Assembly (NCBI GenBank): GCA_032622095.1
Contig: CP136064.1
Coordinates: 171,810,310 to 171,874,309, forward strand
Source of the DNA: Siphonodentalium dalli
Lineage: Eukaryota > Mollusca > Scaphopoda > Gadilida > Siphonodentaliidae
DNA: 64,000 nt
Direction: 5' to 3'
Position numbers and translations under genes: made by a program
Shown: piece after piece, positions 36,084 to 49,100 of the stretch
How positions within the stretch are numbered: the stretch's first letter is position 1
Layout: each line of letters opens with the position of its first letter
The notes under the pieces: generated by a model
The model's database searches: none
Told to the model about the DNA's origin: nothing
What the model saw: only the letters and a program-made list of their open reading frames with translations

Positions 36084-37114
36084 TCATAGCCTACTACAAT
36101 GAGAATCACAGTCTGCATTCTCAGCTCCATTGCCATCTGTTCTGATTAGGAGATTATGTCCGCCATCGTCTCCATTGGAGGCATCAATAGAGGCGTCATT
36201 TCCATCAGAAACACTCTGCCTACCATTACCATTGCTTCCGTCAGAAGCACTCTGTCTACCATCATTCCCCTCTGTCACACTGTGTCGGCTGTTAGACAGA
36301 CAACCGTTCAGACTAGATTGCATTTCTTCAGTAAGAAGACGCAGATTTATTGCCAGATCCACAAGCGAAACATCGGAGCTCTTCCGGCTTCCATCTCTTG
36401 ATGGCGGTTCAAGGGTCAAGTACAAGCTGTCAACAGATTCTAATAAATCATTCATCCTTGTTAAGCTGTTTGGTTCAGAAACCAAACACGCTGCATCGGA
36501 TATACTAGATGCGGGCGACACTCCCCTCATCTCTAAGTCATGCCCTGTATCTGACAAGTTAGATCTCGGAGAATATGATCCTGCACTGTTAGTTGGAATA
36601 TCGGACATGGGACTCAGCAGAAGATGGTCAATACCCATGTCATTAGGGGTGTTCGCGGCAAGGAGACTCTTAGTTTTTGACAATCGAGCTTCTTTAGCAC
36701 CCGGAAGTGATAACTCGTGAGTCCTTAAAGGAGTAGGATCAGGACTGCACAACAAAGAGAAGTCCTTATTGATGAATGAGCTTGTTTTGTCCTTATCTGT
36801 AGAATGAATATTCGAGATTGATATGTCCTTTATTGCTCCAAACATACCCTTGTTGAGCAGGCCAAAGTCTGACGAATCTTTTAGGTCTGCCGCCACGGCT
36901 CCAGCACAAGGTGAGAAATCACATGGCTCATCTCTGAAGAGAACTTCCTTGCTTTCCTGTCCATCTGGATATAGAACGGTGAGCGGTATTTTGTTCGGTG
37001 GTTGCAGCATGATGTGGTGTTCATGCAGGCGCTTATCGTAGTGCTGACACATCCGAGTCTCCTCTCTGTCTTCATCATCATTATCATCCTCATCATCTTC
37101 ATCATTCTTCATGC
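36084..37114 (-). CDS. ANKIB1: ANKIB1 terminal exon (exon 8 of those visible) with stop
   Basis: The acceptor CTCTAG ends at 37115; the exon begins GC|ATG and completes the glycine codon split from exon 7. It encodes about 343 residues and ends CHCSRL-like SHCSRL at TGA (36084-36086). It begins with an acidic run (KNDEDDEDDNDDEDREE) and then a Ser/Asp-rich, probably disordered tail. SPRSNLSDTG and PSRDGSRKSSDVSLVDLAI look like phosphorylation-prone segments, and a short degenerate repeat (GRQSASDGSNGNGRQSVSDG) lies near the end. The plus-strand open frame at 36130-36720 is only a shadow of it. The tail of ANKIB1 is poorly conserved, so this exon is assigned by phase and position rather than by similarity. 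Confidence 0.8.
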
Positions 37115-40100
37115 CTAGAGATATATGTCACATTGGAAGTAAGTTTATTGTAATAACAGCTTAGGAGTGGTACTGATAAGTCAAATGAGATGAGAGGTAA
37201 TAACCTCTTCGCTGCTATGATATCCATAACTATTACGGACGTAAAAGTGCACACCATGTGCTTTATGGTCCGTAGTTACTACGGACGTACTTCAGCACAC
37301 TAGAAGTAGGCAATGCTTCATAACTGGAACTCAGAGATTGGGGCATTGGAATAAATGTATCTCGAAGTATCAGACAGCGTATGACATTCCAATATTGTGA
37401 ACGATAATAGCCTTTCAACTGAGTCAGTTTTATGGTTCTTGTGATATTGCCGTTATATTTTCCCACTGGAAAATGGCAATAACGTTAACAGCCCAGCACA
37501 TGACATCATAACGTCATTTAGCAGCGGTGGGTGGTTACATCATATATGATGCCATATCTGTGTGTGAATATATTTTGCAAATAAACTTGAGTATAAAAAC
37601 AAATAAATCATACAAACAACATTACAATCATGTACAGTAATGCCCTAATTAATCCACTCCATAACCACAGAATAGAACCCGAAGCCACGACAAATAGTTT
37701 TCATGACTGGCTCAACCGATTTTCGTGGCTGGTTAGCTAGCTAAGCCGGCTCATTCACACCGTTCGTGGCTGACGAAATATGGCGGCTCAGCCGGCTGAG
37801 ATGGTATATTATTCAGCGTATTTTCGTTTCCAAAATGTTCCTAATCCCCTGTTACCGGTTATAGACACCGTTTTTTAGCGTTTGTGGTGAACCCGTAGAA
37901 TTCCAGACCAAACGTAATCTTTTGATGTTTGGCTTTTCTATTATGGCGAAAATTCACGAAGGACTGGCATGGATATACTATATAGTTTCCCATCGAATCG
38001 GTATAAGTAGTTACATTGGGACTTCTGTCGACTTCAGACTGCTATCATCACTACCATCTTGCGATATATGCATCGTTGAATGATGAACCCGATAGTAATG
38101 ATATGTAATATTTCGAACTATTTTCTATTCTTATGTGTTTATATATTGACAAATTCCAGCGATGTCTGAGACTGGGTGTTGTCGATTTATATTTTAACCC
38201 TTTCAATACAGATTGGACGCGCCCATTCAGTTATATGAAAGCATGCATTGGGATAGCCTATTCCACATTAAGGGGCCCGTAGTCCAAGTCTTCTAGCTTG
38301 TACTAAAACCAGCTAAACACCAGCATCTCGCCATACCAATAGCTTAGCTGGTTTTAGTAAAAGAAGACTTGGACTAAGGGGCCCGGTGTTCTGATAATAT
38401 AACAACACGCCGTGTCCATGCGAGTATGCCAATATTAGGCAATACGGTTTAGTTTTTTGCGATTCACTGTACAGTTGTGCTTGACATATAAGCCCATGCA
38501 CATGGCTCAGCCATTTTACAATTCCGGCGGCGGAGATTTTTAAATGTGGCTGGCGTTAGAGATAATATGGCTGGCGGCGGCTTGTGGCCAATATGGCTGG
38601 CGGCAGCGGCGTGCGATGGCGGCTTCGGGCTCTACCACAGAAGAATTATGGGTAATTTTTCAGGATTTAGATGGAAATATGGCTCTCACTGAGAGCTTTC
38701 CGATGAATGGCAACAAGCCATATTTCCGACTAAATCCTGAAAAATTACCCATAATTCTGATGTGGTCATGGACTTCAATTAATTAGGGAATTACTGTAGT
38801 ATCAAACACGAATGCATGTAAATAATAAACTTTTCATTTCAGAGCAGTCACATTCCATTTGACGATAAGAGAATTGCCGTATATGTAGGTCCACACCTCT
38901 TATACATCCGAATGGAGTGAGACCCAATTTGATCCTTTGAGCAAACATACTCCCCCCCACTGATAGGCCTTATCCTCAGAACAGACATGCACACACCTCA
39001 GAACCATAACCCCAGAACAGATCACTGCCATTGCCATGGCTATTTAATTTGAATAATCTATATTTATTCTAACCTATTTTTCTTTTAATTTCTGCAAAAA
39101 ATCTCTATAAATTACAATGAAAAGCAACATTTTTATAAATTAGAACAGTGATTTAAACATATTTTATTATCCCTCAATCAATAAACAAAATACAAATAAA
39201 GAAAATACAGTAGGTGAATAAGGATGAGAGGCGATAAAGGGATTGGAGCACAAGTTACAGAACTTAAAGAAGCTCCTATCCCTTATATGAACGGAGAATA
39301 CTGATTCATTACATTTTGGTCTCAAGATGAGTTGTGTAGACATAATGGTCAAAAAGCTGAAGAAATTTCATTATCATTACTATGTTTTTTTATTTTATTT
39401 GTTTTATATGTATGTAGTATCAATAAAATAATTCCAAAGGTAGGGGGATATAATTCTTAAATGTAATTCTTAAATGGAGCTCTTAGTCGGTTAAATTTAA
39501 TTTAGTTTGGTGTGGTTCACTGCCTATGTTCTTCACTAGAAATAAAACAAGAATTGGCTTTAGTTGAGTTATCAAGTTGGTAATAGGACAAGTTGAATTA
39601 TAAGAATGGAAGAAAAACATAGAAAAAACAAAAACAAATTAATCATTCGGTCATCATCAATAATCAGTTAATCGTGCTGCAAAATTAATCGTGCCAGTGG
39701 ATAATATTATTTGTTTATTTATTTTGGCATTTATCTCTGCTTATCCAAATCTGCCTGTTGAATCTAAATAGGATTGTATCATTATGAAAAATATTCATTT
39801 TTGTCATCAAGATCAGTTAGGCCGAAAAGCAGATCTTTGATATTTGCAATTCTGATATTGGCTCTATTTAACTTCTGAAATAAAACATGTCTATCTGTTA
39901 GATATAGGGGGCATTGGAAGAAGTAATGTACAGCATCTTCACAGGGGTGACCACATTGACAATTCATAGATACTGAAATATGATTTTTAAATTTGTCAAA
40001 ATTAAGATCGCTGCAGTTATTTCGAAGCCTGCAATGATTAATATTAGATTTTCGGCGGCCGGCATAGTAATACAGTGGAGGTGGAATTGCTTTCATGGGT

Positions 40101-43100
40101 GCGGACTTGTACATACTTTCAAGGACCTTGTTTTTAGTTGGTTTTTTTTATTTTAGACGAAAGAGAATTCCAGGATATAGCCATTTCAGGAAAGAAGGTA
40201 CCTTCAAAATGAGCTGTGTTATGTTTGAATGTGCGAATTAGCATCTTGTTGCGGAATGCATAGTTTGTACTCTCATTAATAAAAGGTGGAACTATATCTG
40301 TGAGAAAACTGGGGACCTCGTGTGAGTCGGACATAATTTTATGCCATATACGTATTTTGTGATATTTTCGTCTGTTTTCTAATGATGGCCACCCAACTTC
40401 AGTAAGGAGTCTAGTATCAGATACAGACCTAGTTAAGCCTGACACAACTCTGGCCCATCCATATGTAAGCGATCAAGTTTCCTTTTGAGTGTATCACTAG
40501 CATTGTTCCAAACAACATCACCATAGTCCATTAATGGAAGGACATAGGTTTTGTACATAATTTCAAGGGTTTTCCTATTTAGTGTAAATTTGAGTTTTCT
40601 TAATTGGGAAATACGACTAGAAACTCTATTGCATATTTCATTTATATGACTATTCCATTTTAAATTTGATTGTATATTAAATCCTAGATGTTTATGGCAA
40701 TTAATCATATCTATCTGGTCCTCATCGAGGGTTAAGTCCAATGTGTTGTCACTTGAGACTAAAGAAAAATTCATACTCTTTGTCTTGCTGGCATTAAAAG
40801 TTACTAGCCATTGCTTAGACCATTGAGAGATACGCATAAGATCAAGATCAAGTTTATGTGTACATTCATCGATAGAGATTCCGGTGCTGATGAAGCAAGT
40901 GTCATCTGCATACATTCGAGTAAAGGAATCAATTGTGTCAGACAAGTCATTAATATATATTAAAAACAAGAAAGGGCCTAAAATTGAGCCCTGGGGCACT
41001 CCCGAGGCAACAGTTTGAAAACTAGAGTAATTATTTGACACTAACACACGCTGTTCTCTATTTTGGAGATAGTCTTCTAACCATGCAAGCAAGGGACCAG
41101 TTACTCCATATTGTTCCAGTTTAAAAACTAATCCTCTGTGCCAGACTCTCTCAAAAGCTTTAGATATATCACAAAATATTGTATAATATTCATCTGCATA
41201 TGTGGAAAAAATCCCTTGCAGAGAATATTTTATAACACTGCATTTACAAGGTAACATGGTATTACAATAGAATTTTGTATAAATAAATGTCGTTCCACCC
41301 GCCAACTGGTTATGGTTCCCTTACTGATTATGTGAGAGCACATTCATTACCAAAGCAAATGCCGATTGTGTAGATATTTAATGTTTATATTACCTTGATC
41401 CTTAACACTGTGAGTGTTTTCTCTTTGTCAATACTGACTACCTAACTTGGAAATATAACCTCTTTGTACACACATACACTACTAGTACACGCAATGATAG
41501 TGTCAATGACACTGTAGCTCAACTTGGAAAGAGGTTAATTCATGTGTTACATTCAATGGAGTACTTAGGATTGCAGAAAGTTGAAATGTCTAAGTAAGAC
41601 TAGATGTTATGATGAAGAGATATATGAAGTATGGGATTCAGCATTTACATTGTTTTATAATGAAAAACAAGATGGCCGATAGGTGTCATGTTTTTGGCCA
41701 ATTCATTCCAAAACATATCATTCCCATCTACATGTCAATTGCAACCTCCATGAATAATTTCATGATGTTCAGACAGTCTTCAGTCTGTGCTAATGGATCG
41801 AATTTTAAAATTCAAGATGGCCACTGGCAGCCATGTTTTTATGCCGAATGACTCCAAAATACTTTGGGGAAGGTATCTAACTACACATCTTGTCTCGTTG
41901 ATAATGCTTTTATGACTCTCTTACATGAAATGGATAGTAACACAAAAACACAACTCAGTCACGTACAAATCATATAGTCATGCGTGAGTACTAGTTATTA
42001 TCCGTCGCCCCAGATGTAAGTATGGCTAAGTAGAGAGCGACCAATTAGGCCACGCCTAGACTGTTCCATAACAAATACCTCGTTCCCATCCACATGTCAA
42101 TGTCAACGTAGAGAGCGACCAATTAGGCCACGCCTAGACTGTTCCATAACAAATACCTCGTTCCCATCCACATGTCAATGTCAACATACATGACAAATTT
42201 CATAATTATCAGACAACGGAATGGTCTGTAGCCCGAGCTAGTGGATTTACGTTGTTTAATACTGAAAACCAAGATGGCCGACAGTAACCAAACATATAGT
42301 TCCAATCTACATGTCAATGTCAACCTACATGGCAAATTTCATGATGATCAGACAAACGGGTCCGTGAAGATTCGGGCGAGGGAAGATTTGACTGGGAAGA
42401 TTCGGCTGGTTTTATCGGCCGAATCTTCCTAGGTTTATACCTATATATATCGGGACAGGAGTTTTTATGTTTTTGTTATGAATAATGTGGACATATTTTT
42501 TAATAATATTTTACATGAATAAATCGAAGTTATTACTTTTATGATGATTTGTCGTTATTTTGTTTGACATATTTATGAGATTATTTTAGGTTTATGATAA
42601 AGAAAGTTTATTTGTATGTTTTATGAGTGAATATTTTGCATGAATAAATCGAAATTATTACTTACAAATTGTGCGGTAAATCCAAATATCACGTTCGAGC
42701 ACTATAAGGAATTATGATTAATGAAGATTCAATGAGAAAAAGTATCAAAATGTTTGACAGTTGTTCATACTCTGTTTACGTTGGCACCAAGTGTGTTTAC
42801 ATAAAAGTCGGTGGAATATACAGAGTCGTCGTTCGGATGCTGATATGATCTCAGTGAGAACTATTCGATGTTTGTTTAGATAAGTTTGCTGAGTGCATTT
42901 CAGTTAGGACTGATCAGTTGTTTGTTTTACCGCATCATATCTAAAGACTATATAGTCAGAATGAAATTGACTTCACCATATCACATATCACATGTTCATC
43001 ATGACTTCGTATAACATCCGTCAAAATCAGCTAATAGACTACCGTGTATCAGTGCAATAGGAATGTACGTCCTCGTCAGCAAGCAATAATAAGAAGAAGA

Positions 43101-46100
43101 CCAAGAGCACCGATAACAAGACAAGAATAAATCAAGATCAATTAACGTCATAAAATGATGTATTAATATTTGTATGTTTCAAATAAAAAATGTCCATATT
43201 AAATGTATTTTAATGTTTTTTAAATAAAGAAATAATATGTCCAATTCGTTCAATTAAAATGTCTATTGTTTTGTTTGACTGTTTGTATTTCTGTTACACC
43301 TTATGTTATCAGCTTGTGTAAATATGTTTCATCCATTTTATTCCATTATCTGTCTAATAAAATCTGTTATTACTAAAAATGAATTAATCAAGACCCTTTG
43401 AAATAACCCCATGCTCCATCTAATTAGTTGTTATTGTTACAACTAAATAAAACAAAGACTAAGCTGTGCACACAAGTCCCCGCATAAGCTGCAATCCCTC
43501 CACTAATTAGATGGAATCTTCCCAGCCGAATCTTCCCGCAACCGAAAAGTACCTGGCCGAATCTTCCCGCGACCGAATCTTCCCGTTCCCAGACAAACAG
43601 TACAGCCTGTAGTCATTGCTAACGGATTGAATTTTGAAATCCGATATGGCTGCTGGTGGCCATGTTTTTTTGCCAAATGACCTCAAAATGACTGGTTCCC
43701 ATCTACATGTCAATGTCAACAACCATGCCAAATTTAATAATGATCAGACCAATGGTATGGGTAGCCTGTTCTTATGAATTTATATTGTTTAATACTAAAA
43801 AATTTCATAATTATCAAACCAGCGGTATGGTCTATAGCCCGTGCTAATGGATTTACATTGTTTAATACTGAAAACCAAGATGGCCAACGGCAGCAATGTT
43901 TTTTGGCCGATTCACCAAAAAACATATTGTTCCAATTTACACGTCAATGTCAACCTACATGGCAAATTTCATGATGATCAGATGAACAGTACAGCCTGTA
44001 GTCATAGCTAATGGATTGAATTCTGAAATCCCAATATGGCCAGGTATGATCAGGTATGATCAAGCTGGACATGGAACAAAGAAGAGATGAGTTGCTAAGA
44101 ATAGAGTCAGACCTATAGAAAGCTTGGTTGTCATGTCGAGGACCCGTTTTAACTCTCTGTCAAGCTTCTCCATCGGTGTTAGAACGTTTGAGCCAGTCTG
44201 TTGATTGTCATCCCTGTAGCTACAATTATAACATGGGAATCAAATTATCATAGTAATAACATACAGTAATGCCCAAAGTAATCGACTCCTTAAACACAGC
44301 ATAATTATGGGTAACTTTCAGGATTTAGTCAGAAATATGGCTTGTTGCCATTCATCGGAAAGCTCTCCCCGAGAGCTTTCCGATGAATGGCAACAAGCCA
44401 TATTTCCGACTAAATCCTGAAAAGTTACCCATAATTCTGCTGTGTTTAAGGAGTCGATTACTTAGAGCATTACTGTACATCAATTGAAATGTCAATTTTG
44501 TCATGACATAGCTGCATAGACAGGAGTGCAACAGTATAATGCTAAATCACTAACTAGGATATGGAACCAGCCCATATTGATATGTAAAGAGCCGCGAGGA
44601 AAATATACATCTCTGTGATAGTTGTGTTGCTTCTAAGCCAATAAGTTTTTTGATGTGCTGGTATGGTAATGACAGACACACTATTTGAAGGCTTGTCGAG
44701 AAGTGAAAAGTAGATAAGGCCACAATAGACTCAGAAAACGCTTTTGGATGTGTAATAAAATGTATATGGTACCTCTCCTGATCGCTGCTCTCACTGGTAG
44801 CATGCACGACGCCGGTGTCCTTGAGGTATTGTAGTCGTGACATTTCAAGAGCTCTCAGAAGATCCATATGTTCATCTAATATTACCTCTGGAATTTCTCC
44901 TGTAATGCCCAGGAATATTATGTTTCATTGGGGTTAGAAGTCAGAAAATATTAGGGTTGGTAGATAAGCTTCAAGTCATATTTTTCTACAATTTTTAATT
45001 TAAAGGTACTGAATTCAATCAATCAATCGAATCGATGGTCTCCATATCATGTGATTCCAACAACAATTTTTTTTTTTTAAATGCCGCTTCAGTTATCAGA
45101 ATCAATTATTTGCACAAAAATAATGCTAACCACAGTCAACTATAGTATAAAATTCCCCAAAGCATGTTAATTATCAACATGTTGTTCAACAAAATTTACC
45201 CGGATTGTCAAATATCTAATACCCAAAGTCACTTATAAATCGGTTTTGGAGCGGTAATCCAAACAAACAAATGAACTTATTTTGGGTGAAATTTAAGCTT
45301 TATTGCTAAATTGTTAAACAATGCTATATGGTATTATTTGAGTTTAAATCTCCCAAATTTGAAATAGATTTCCCAAAATCTGAAGTTCAATCTCCTGAAA
45401 TCGGTCTGCCAGAAGTTAACATGTATGTTCAGGATTACGTTTGTAAATTGCTATATAGATATACCTCTGAGTGCGTAGATAATGCCATTACTACACAGAT
45501 GTTATGTAGTCCTCATATTTTTTTTAAGTTAGCATATGCTATACAACCACTGAATGTGTTTCATTTTAGTGACAACATGTCTATAAGGCCTATTGAAAAA
45601 GATACACTTTTAACATATATGACGGCACTCTCACATTAAAAAAAATCAATCTAGTGCTGGCAGGCCTCAAAATATGGTGCCGGACATTTGCAGAATGAGT
45701 TCTCTAAAAGGTGAATTTAGCAACGCTAGCCCACATGGCAGGCTATCATCACTATATTCACCTTCTGTGGACCTCATTCTGCTTAGGCCTCATATTCTCT
45801 GCAAAGTATCTTTATTATCATATTAACAAGTTTTTATGTTTCGGTAGAAAGTTTCTTTTTTTTAATTTGTTTAGTTTCTCTTCCGGTATATCCCTAAATT
45901 GGCAGACGACACAATGGATAATCTTCAACATCTAGGAACTCAAATCTGTGCCTCGGTGCCTTCAACAATGAGGCCATGCAAAATGAGGTCCCCAGAGGAT
46001 GAATTTGATAATGCTCCTCTGCTTTATCCTACCTTGATCTTGGTCCATTTTCTCGAGCTGGTCAAAGCGCAGGCACCGTAGACTGCAATAGTCATGCTTG

Positions 46101-49100
46101 TTTCCGGTGCGTGGATTTGTGGCTTTTGGTTTTGTACAATCAGCTCTGATACAGTTCCCTGAAAGTTCAGTTTGGAAATTCTTGTTTGAAATTCTCAAGC
46201 AATAAAACTAGGTGATTTTTATTGTTTTCCAATAAATTCCAACTGACACAATTATAACAAGTAGTATTAGTTAGGCATCCCAGAAGATGAGGCCTAAGCA
46301 GAATGAGGTCCCCAGAGGGTGAATTTGGTGATGCTAGCCCACTGTGTGGGATAGAATCACTAAATTCAACCTCTGGGGACCTCATTCTGCAAATGACAGA
46401 CACGCTATTTGCAGGATTGCTCATTGACAAGTAGTCGCCTTAGGAAATGTTCAGATAATAAGTTAAACAAACGGCCTGGTATTATCTTGGCCTTGTATTA
46501 TCTCTGCGTATGTCTTTTGTCTGCTTTTATTACCTTATTACCAGAACACCCCTCCAAATGAATAATAGACCATTATAATGTATTCTGTTATAACTGATTA
46601 TGTGTGGTGAAATACAATGTCTTCTTTAATAACCCTTTCTATACTGAAAGAATTCTCCTACTCAGTGATAAAAGTATACATTGGAATGGTCTATTATTCA
46701 TCTGGAGGGATGTTCAGAAAAAACAGCATTAAACAGACAGACAAAAAGCTAATACAAGCACAGAAGGATTCATATGCATTTATTGAACTTATTATCTGAA
46801 CATTTCCTAAGGGAATTACTCGTCAATGAGTATTTAGTAAAGAAAGGTTTAACGAGTGATAGTGTAAGTAAGGCTATTTGCTCTTGAATCATTAGCAGAC
46901 CTCAATGAATTTTTTTTAAATAAATGAAACTGACCATTAGTACTCTTAGCTTCGGTATCTGATTCATCGCTATCACCATCAGGCCAATCGAGGACAGCGA
47001 ACACGTTGGTATGGCGACCGGATGCATCCTTTATCCATGGGTCTTTTGGATCAACTTCCTGGATGGATGCAAGAATTGCTTTCCTTAAATCATCCTGGAA
47101 TAAATATATTATATAGGCTGAAGGTGGAAGTGTCTAGAAAATGTATATGAGATTCCCCTGGAGTCATAAGGCTACACAAAGTTTATTACTGTATACATCC
47201 GTCAGGAAGCCCGGCGGCCATGAATGTGAATATTTGACACACAAACTGTGGCTGGGCTTACCTTCGATGACACCCCCACATGCAAAATATAAGTGTTAAA
47301 CTAATATCGTGTTTTATATGAATCATGATTTATAATAATAATTTATTTTGTGTTTTATTATGTTAGACAGATATTTTAAATAAGACACAGAGATCATCAT
47401 ATATATTGTAAAACAGCATTTTGTGAAACACAATGCAGCAGCTAGTAATGCTAAGTTCTAAAATGGGGTTGGGATTATCTTCGAAGACCAACCCATGAAT
47501 TTTTTGGAAGAATAAACATAGAATGGGTTAATCCTAAGGGATTAGCTTCATGACAGGTGTATACAGCATCTGTTTCTCAGACACGTTTTATGCTAAACAG
47601 CAGGCAAGCAGGTTTTTATATTTATTTTTTAACCTACATAATTACCCAGCAGGAAGATTTTTATTCCCATATTTTATGACCAAAATTTCCCAGACTATGG
47701 GTCGCTCACCAGACTGTAAAGACTGAGAAGACTGGGACTCTGATGACTACCGGTACAACAGTCAATACTTGACAAAATCATTTAAGACAAGTAATTCTAA
47801 ACATGGACATAGCTGGAGGTTCTTAGATGAGCAGGGCTCTTCACCTTGAACTTTCTAATCGCACACCAATGACAAATCTCCAACCTCTTACCTTTTAAAG
47901 AAGACAACCATACCGCAGTACTAAGTTCACAAAAATCCTTTTGCACATCCCTCGTAGGTTGAATTTTACAACTGGTACCAGTACTTCAAGCTCTCAAACT
48001 TTTGAAAATTACCAACCTGACACCCACCATAAAGTTAAAATTTGTGGCCAATTCTGTCCAACAGTTTAACCTGAACTAGGAACATATGGACTGGTGATTT
48101 AAAAACATACATGTTGGAAAATCAAACCAAACTATGAGAACAATTCTAACATATTTTTGGTGTGAACATCTAATCAACAACTAATGTTGTATCAGGCATG
48201 AAATTTTCAACTTTAAATTTTTATCAAAGTAGGGAGTCAAAACTCCACCCCTCTACACTCCCTCCCCATTGTCTCAAATATTGCCCCGCCAGGCTGCCAA
48301 GAAATAAATATTATTATACCAGTACCGAACAGCATAGAGGAGAGTTAAATATCTTATCTCTGCCCCTGTTAGAACAAATGTGAATCCCCAACTATGAGAT
48401 CCATTCATCTAGTAATATCAATATACCCCCCAATATCCAATATACCCCCCAATTTTTCTTTGAAAAATAAGGGCATGATTTCATCTGGATAAGTGGTGGT
48501 TAAGAAAATAATATTGGAAAATCTACAACAAATGTTGTATCAGGCATGAAATTTTTTGGTGTGAACATCTAATCTACAACAAATGTTGTATCAGGCATGA
48601 AATACCCCCCAATATCCAATATACCCCCCAATTTTTCTTTAAAAAATCAGGGTATGATTTCACCTGGATAAGTGGTGGTTAAGAAAATAATATTGGAACA
48701 GCCAAGCCTGTATTTAGTGTGTCTGACCTTTGCAGAATGAGGTCCCCAAAAGGTGAATTTAATGACACTATTCCGCAAGGTGGGCTAGCATCACTGAATT
48801 CACTCTCAGTCTGATTAGGCCTCAACTGCCATGGGAAACCTAGAAACAGATTGAAGTTCTACAGTTGAAGTTGGTGATGCGCACCCATTGAGCACCTCAA
48901 TTATGCATTTTATCTTCTGCAAATTAGGGGATATAGAAACTGATCAGAAGGGAAAAAGTAACTAAAACAAAATTTCAATTTGATACTCAAGATACTTCCA
49001 AGAAGATGAGACCTAAGCAGAATGAGGATGGTGTATTTGGTGATGCTAGCCTGCTGTACAGGGTAGCAACACTAAATTCACCTTCTGGGGACCTTATTCT

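Larger units (their letters stand above)
37635..38796. mobile_element. Palindromic TA-flanked MITE, copy 7, split by another element
   Basis: CAGTAATGCCCTAATTAATC starts at 37635 after TA, and GGAATTACTG ends at 38796 before TA. The left arm is interrupted within CCACAGAA by a 962-bp insertion; the remainder resumes at 38635. Confidence 0.87.
41494..44060. mobile_element. ~160-bp-unit array element, degraded and interrupted
   Basis: It starts ATGATAGTGTCAATGACACTGTAGCTCAACTT-like sequence at 41494 and contains diverged units near 41670, 41815, 42280, 43645, 43880 and 44030 with AAGATGGCC and CCCATCTACATGTCAA. The 3' hairpin end is not seen. It is interrupted by the element at 42358-43590. 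Confidence 0.6.

Noticed and set aside
36130-36720. 196-codon plus-strand open frame
   Set aside because: It is an antisense shadow of the low-complexity ANKIB1 terminal exon.
45328-45639. 103-codon plus-strand open frame
   Set aside because: It lies in an ANKIB1 intron on the opposite strand, with no domain or splice support; AT-rich chance ORF is more likely.
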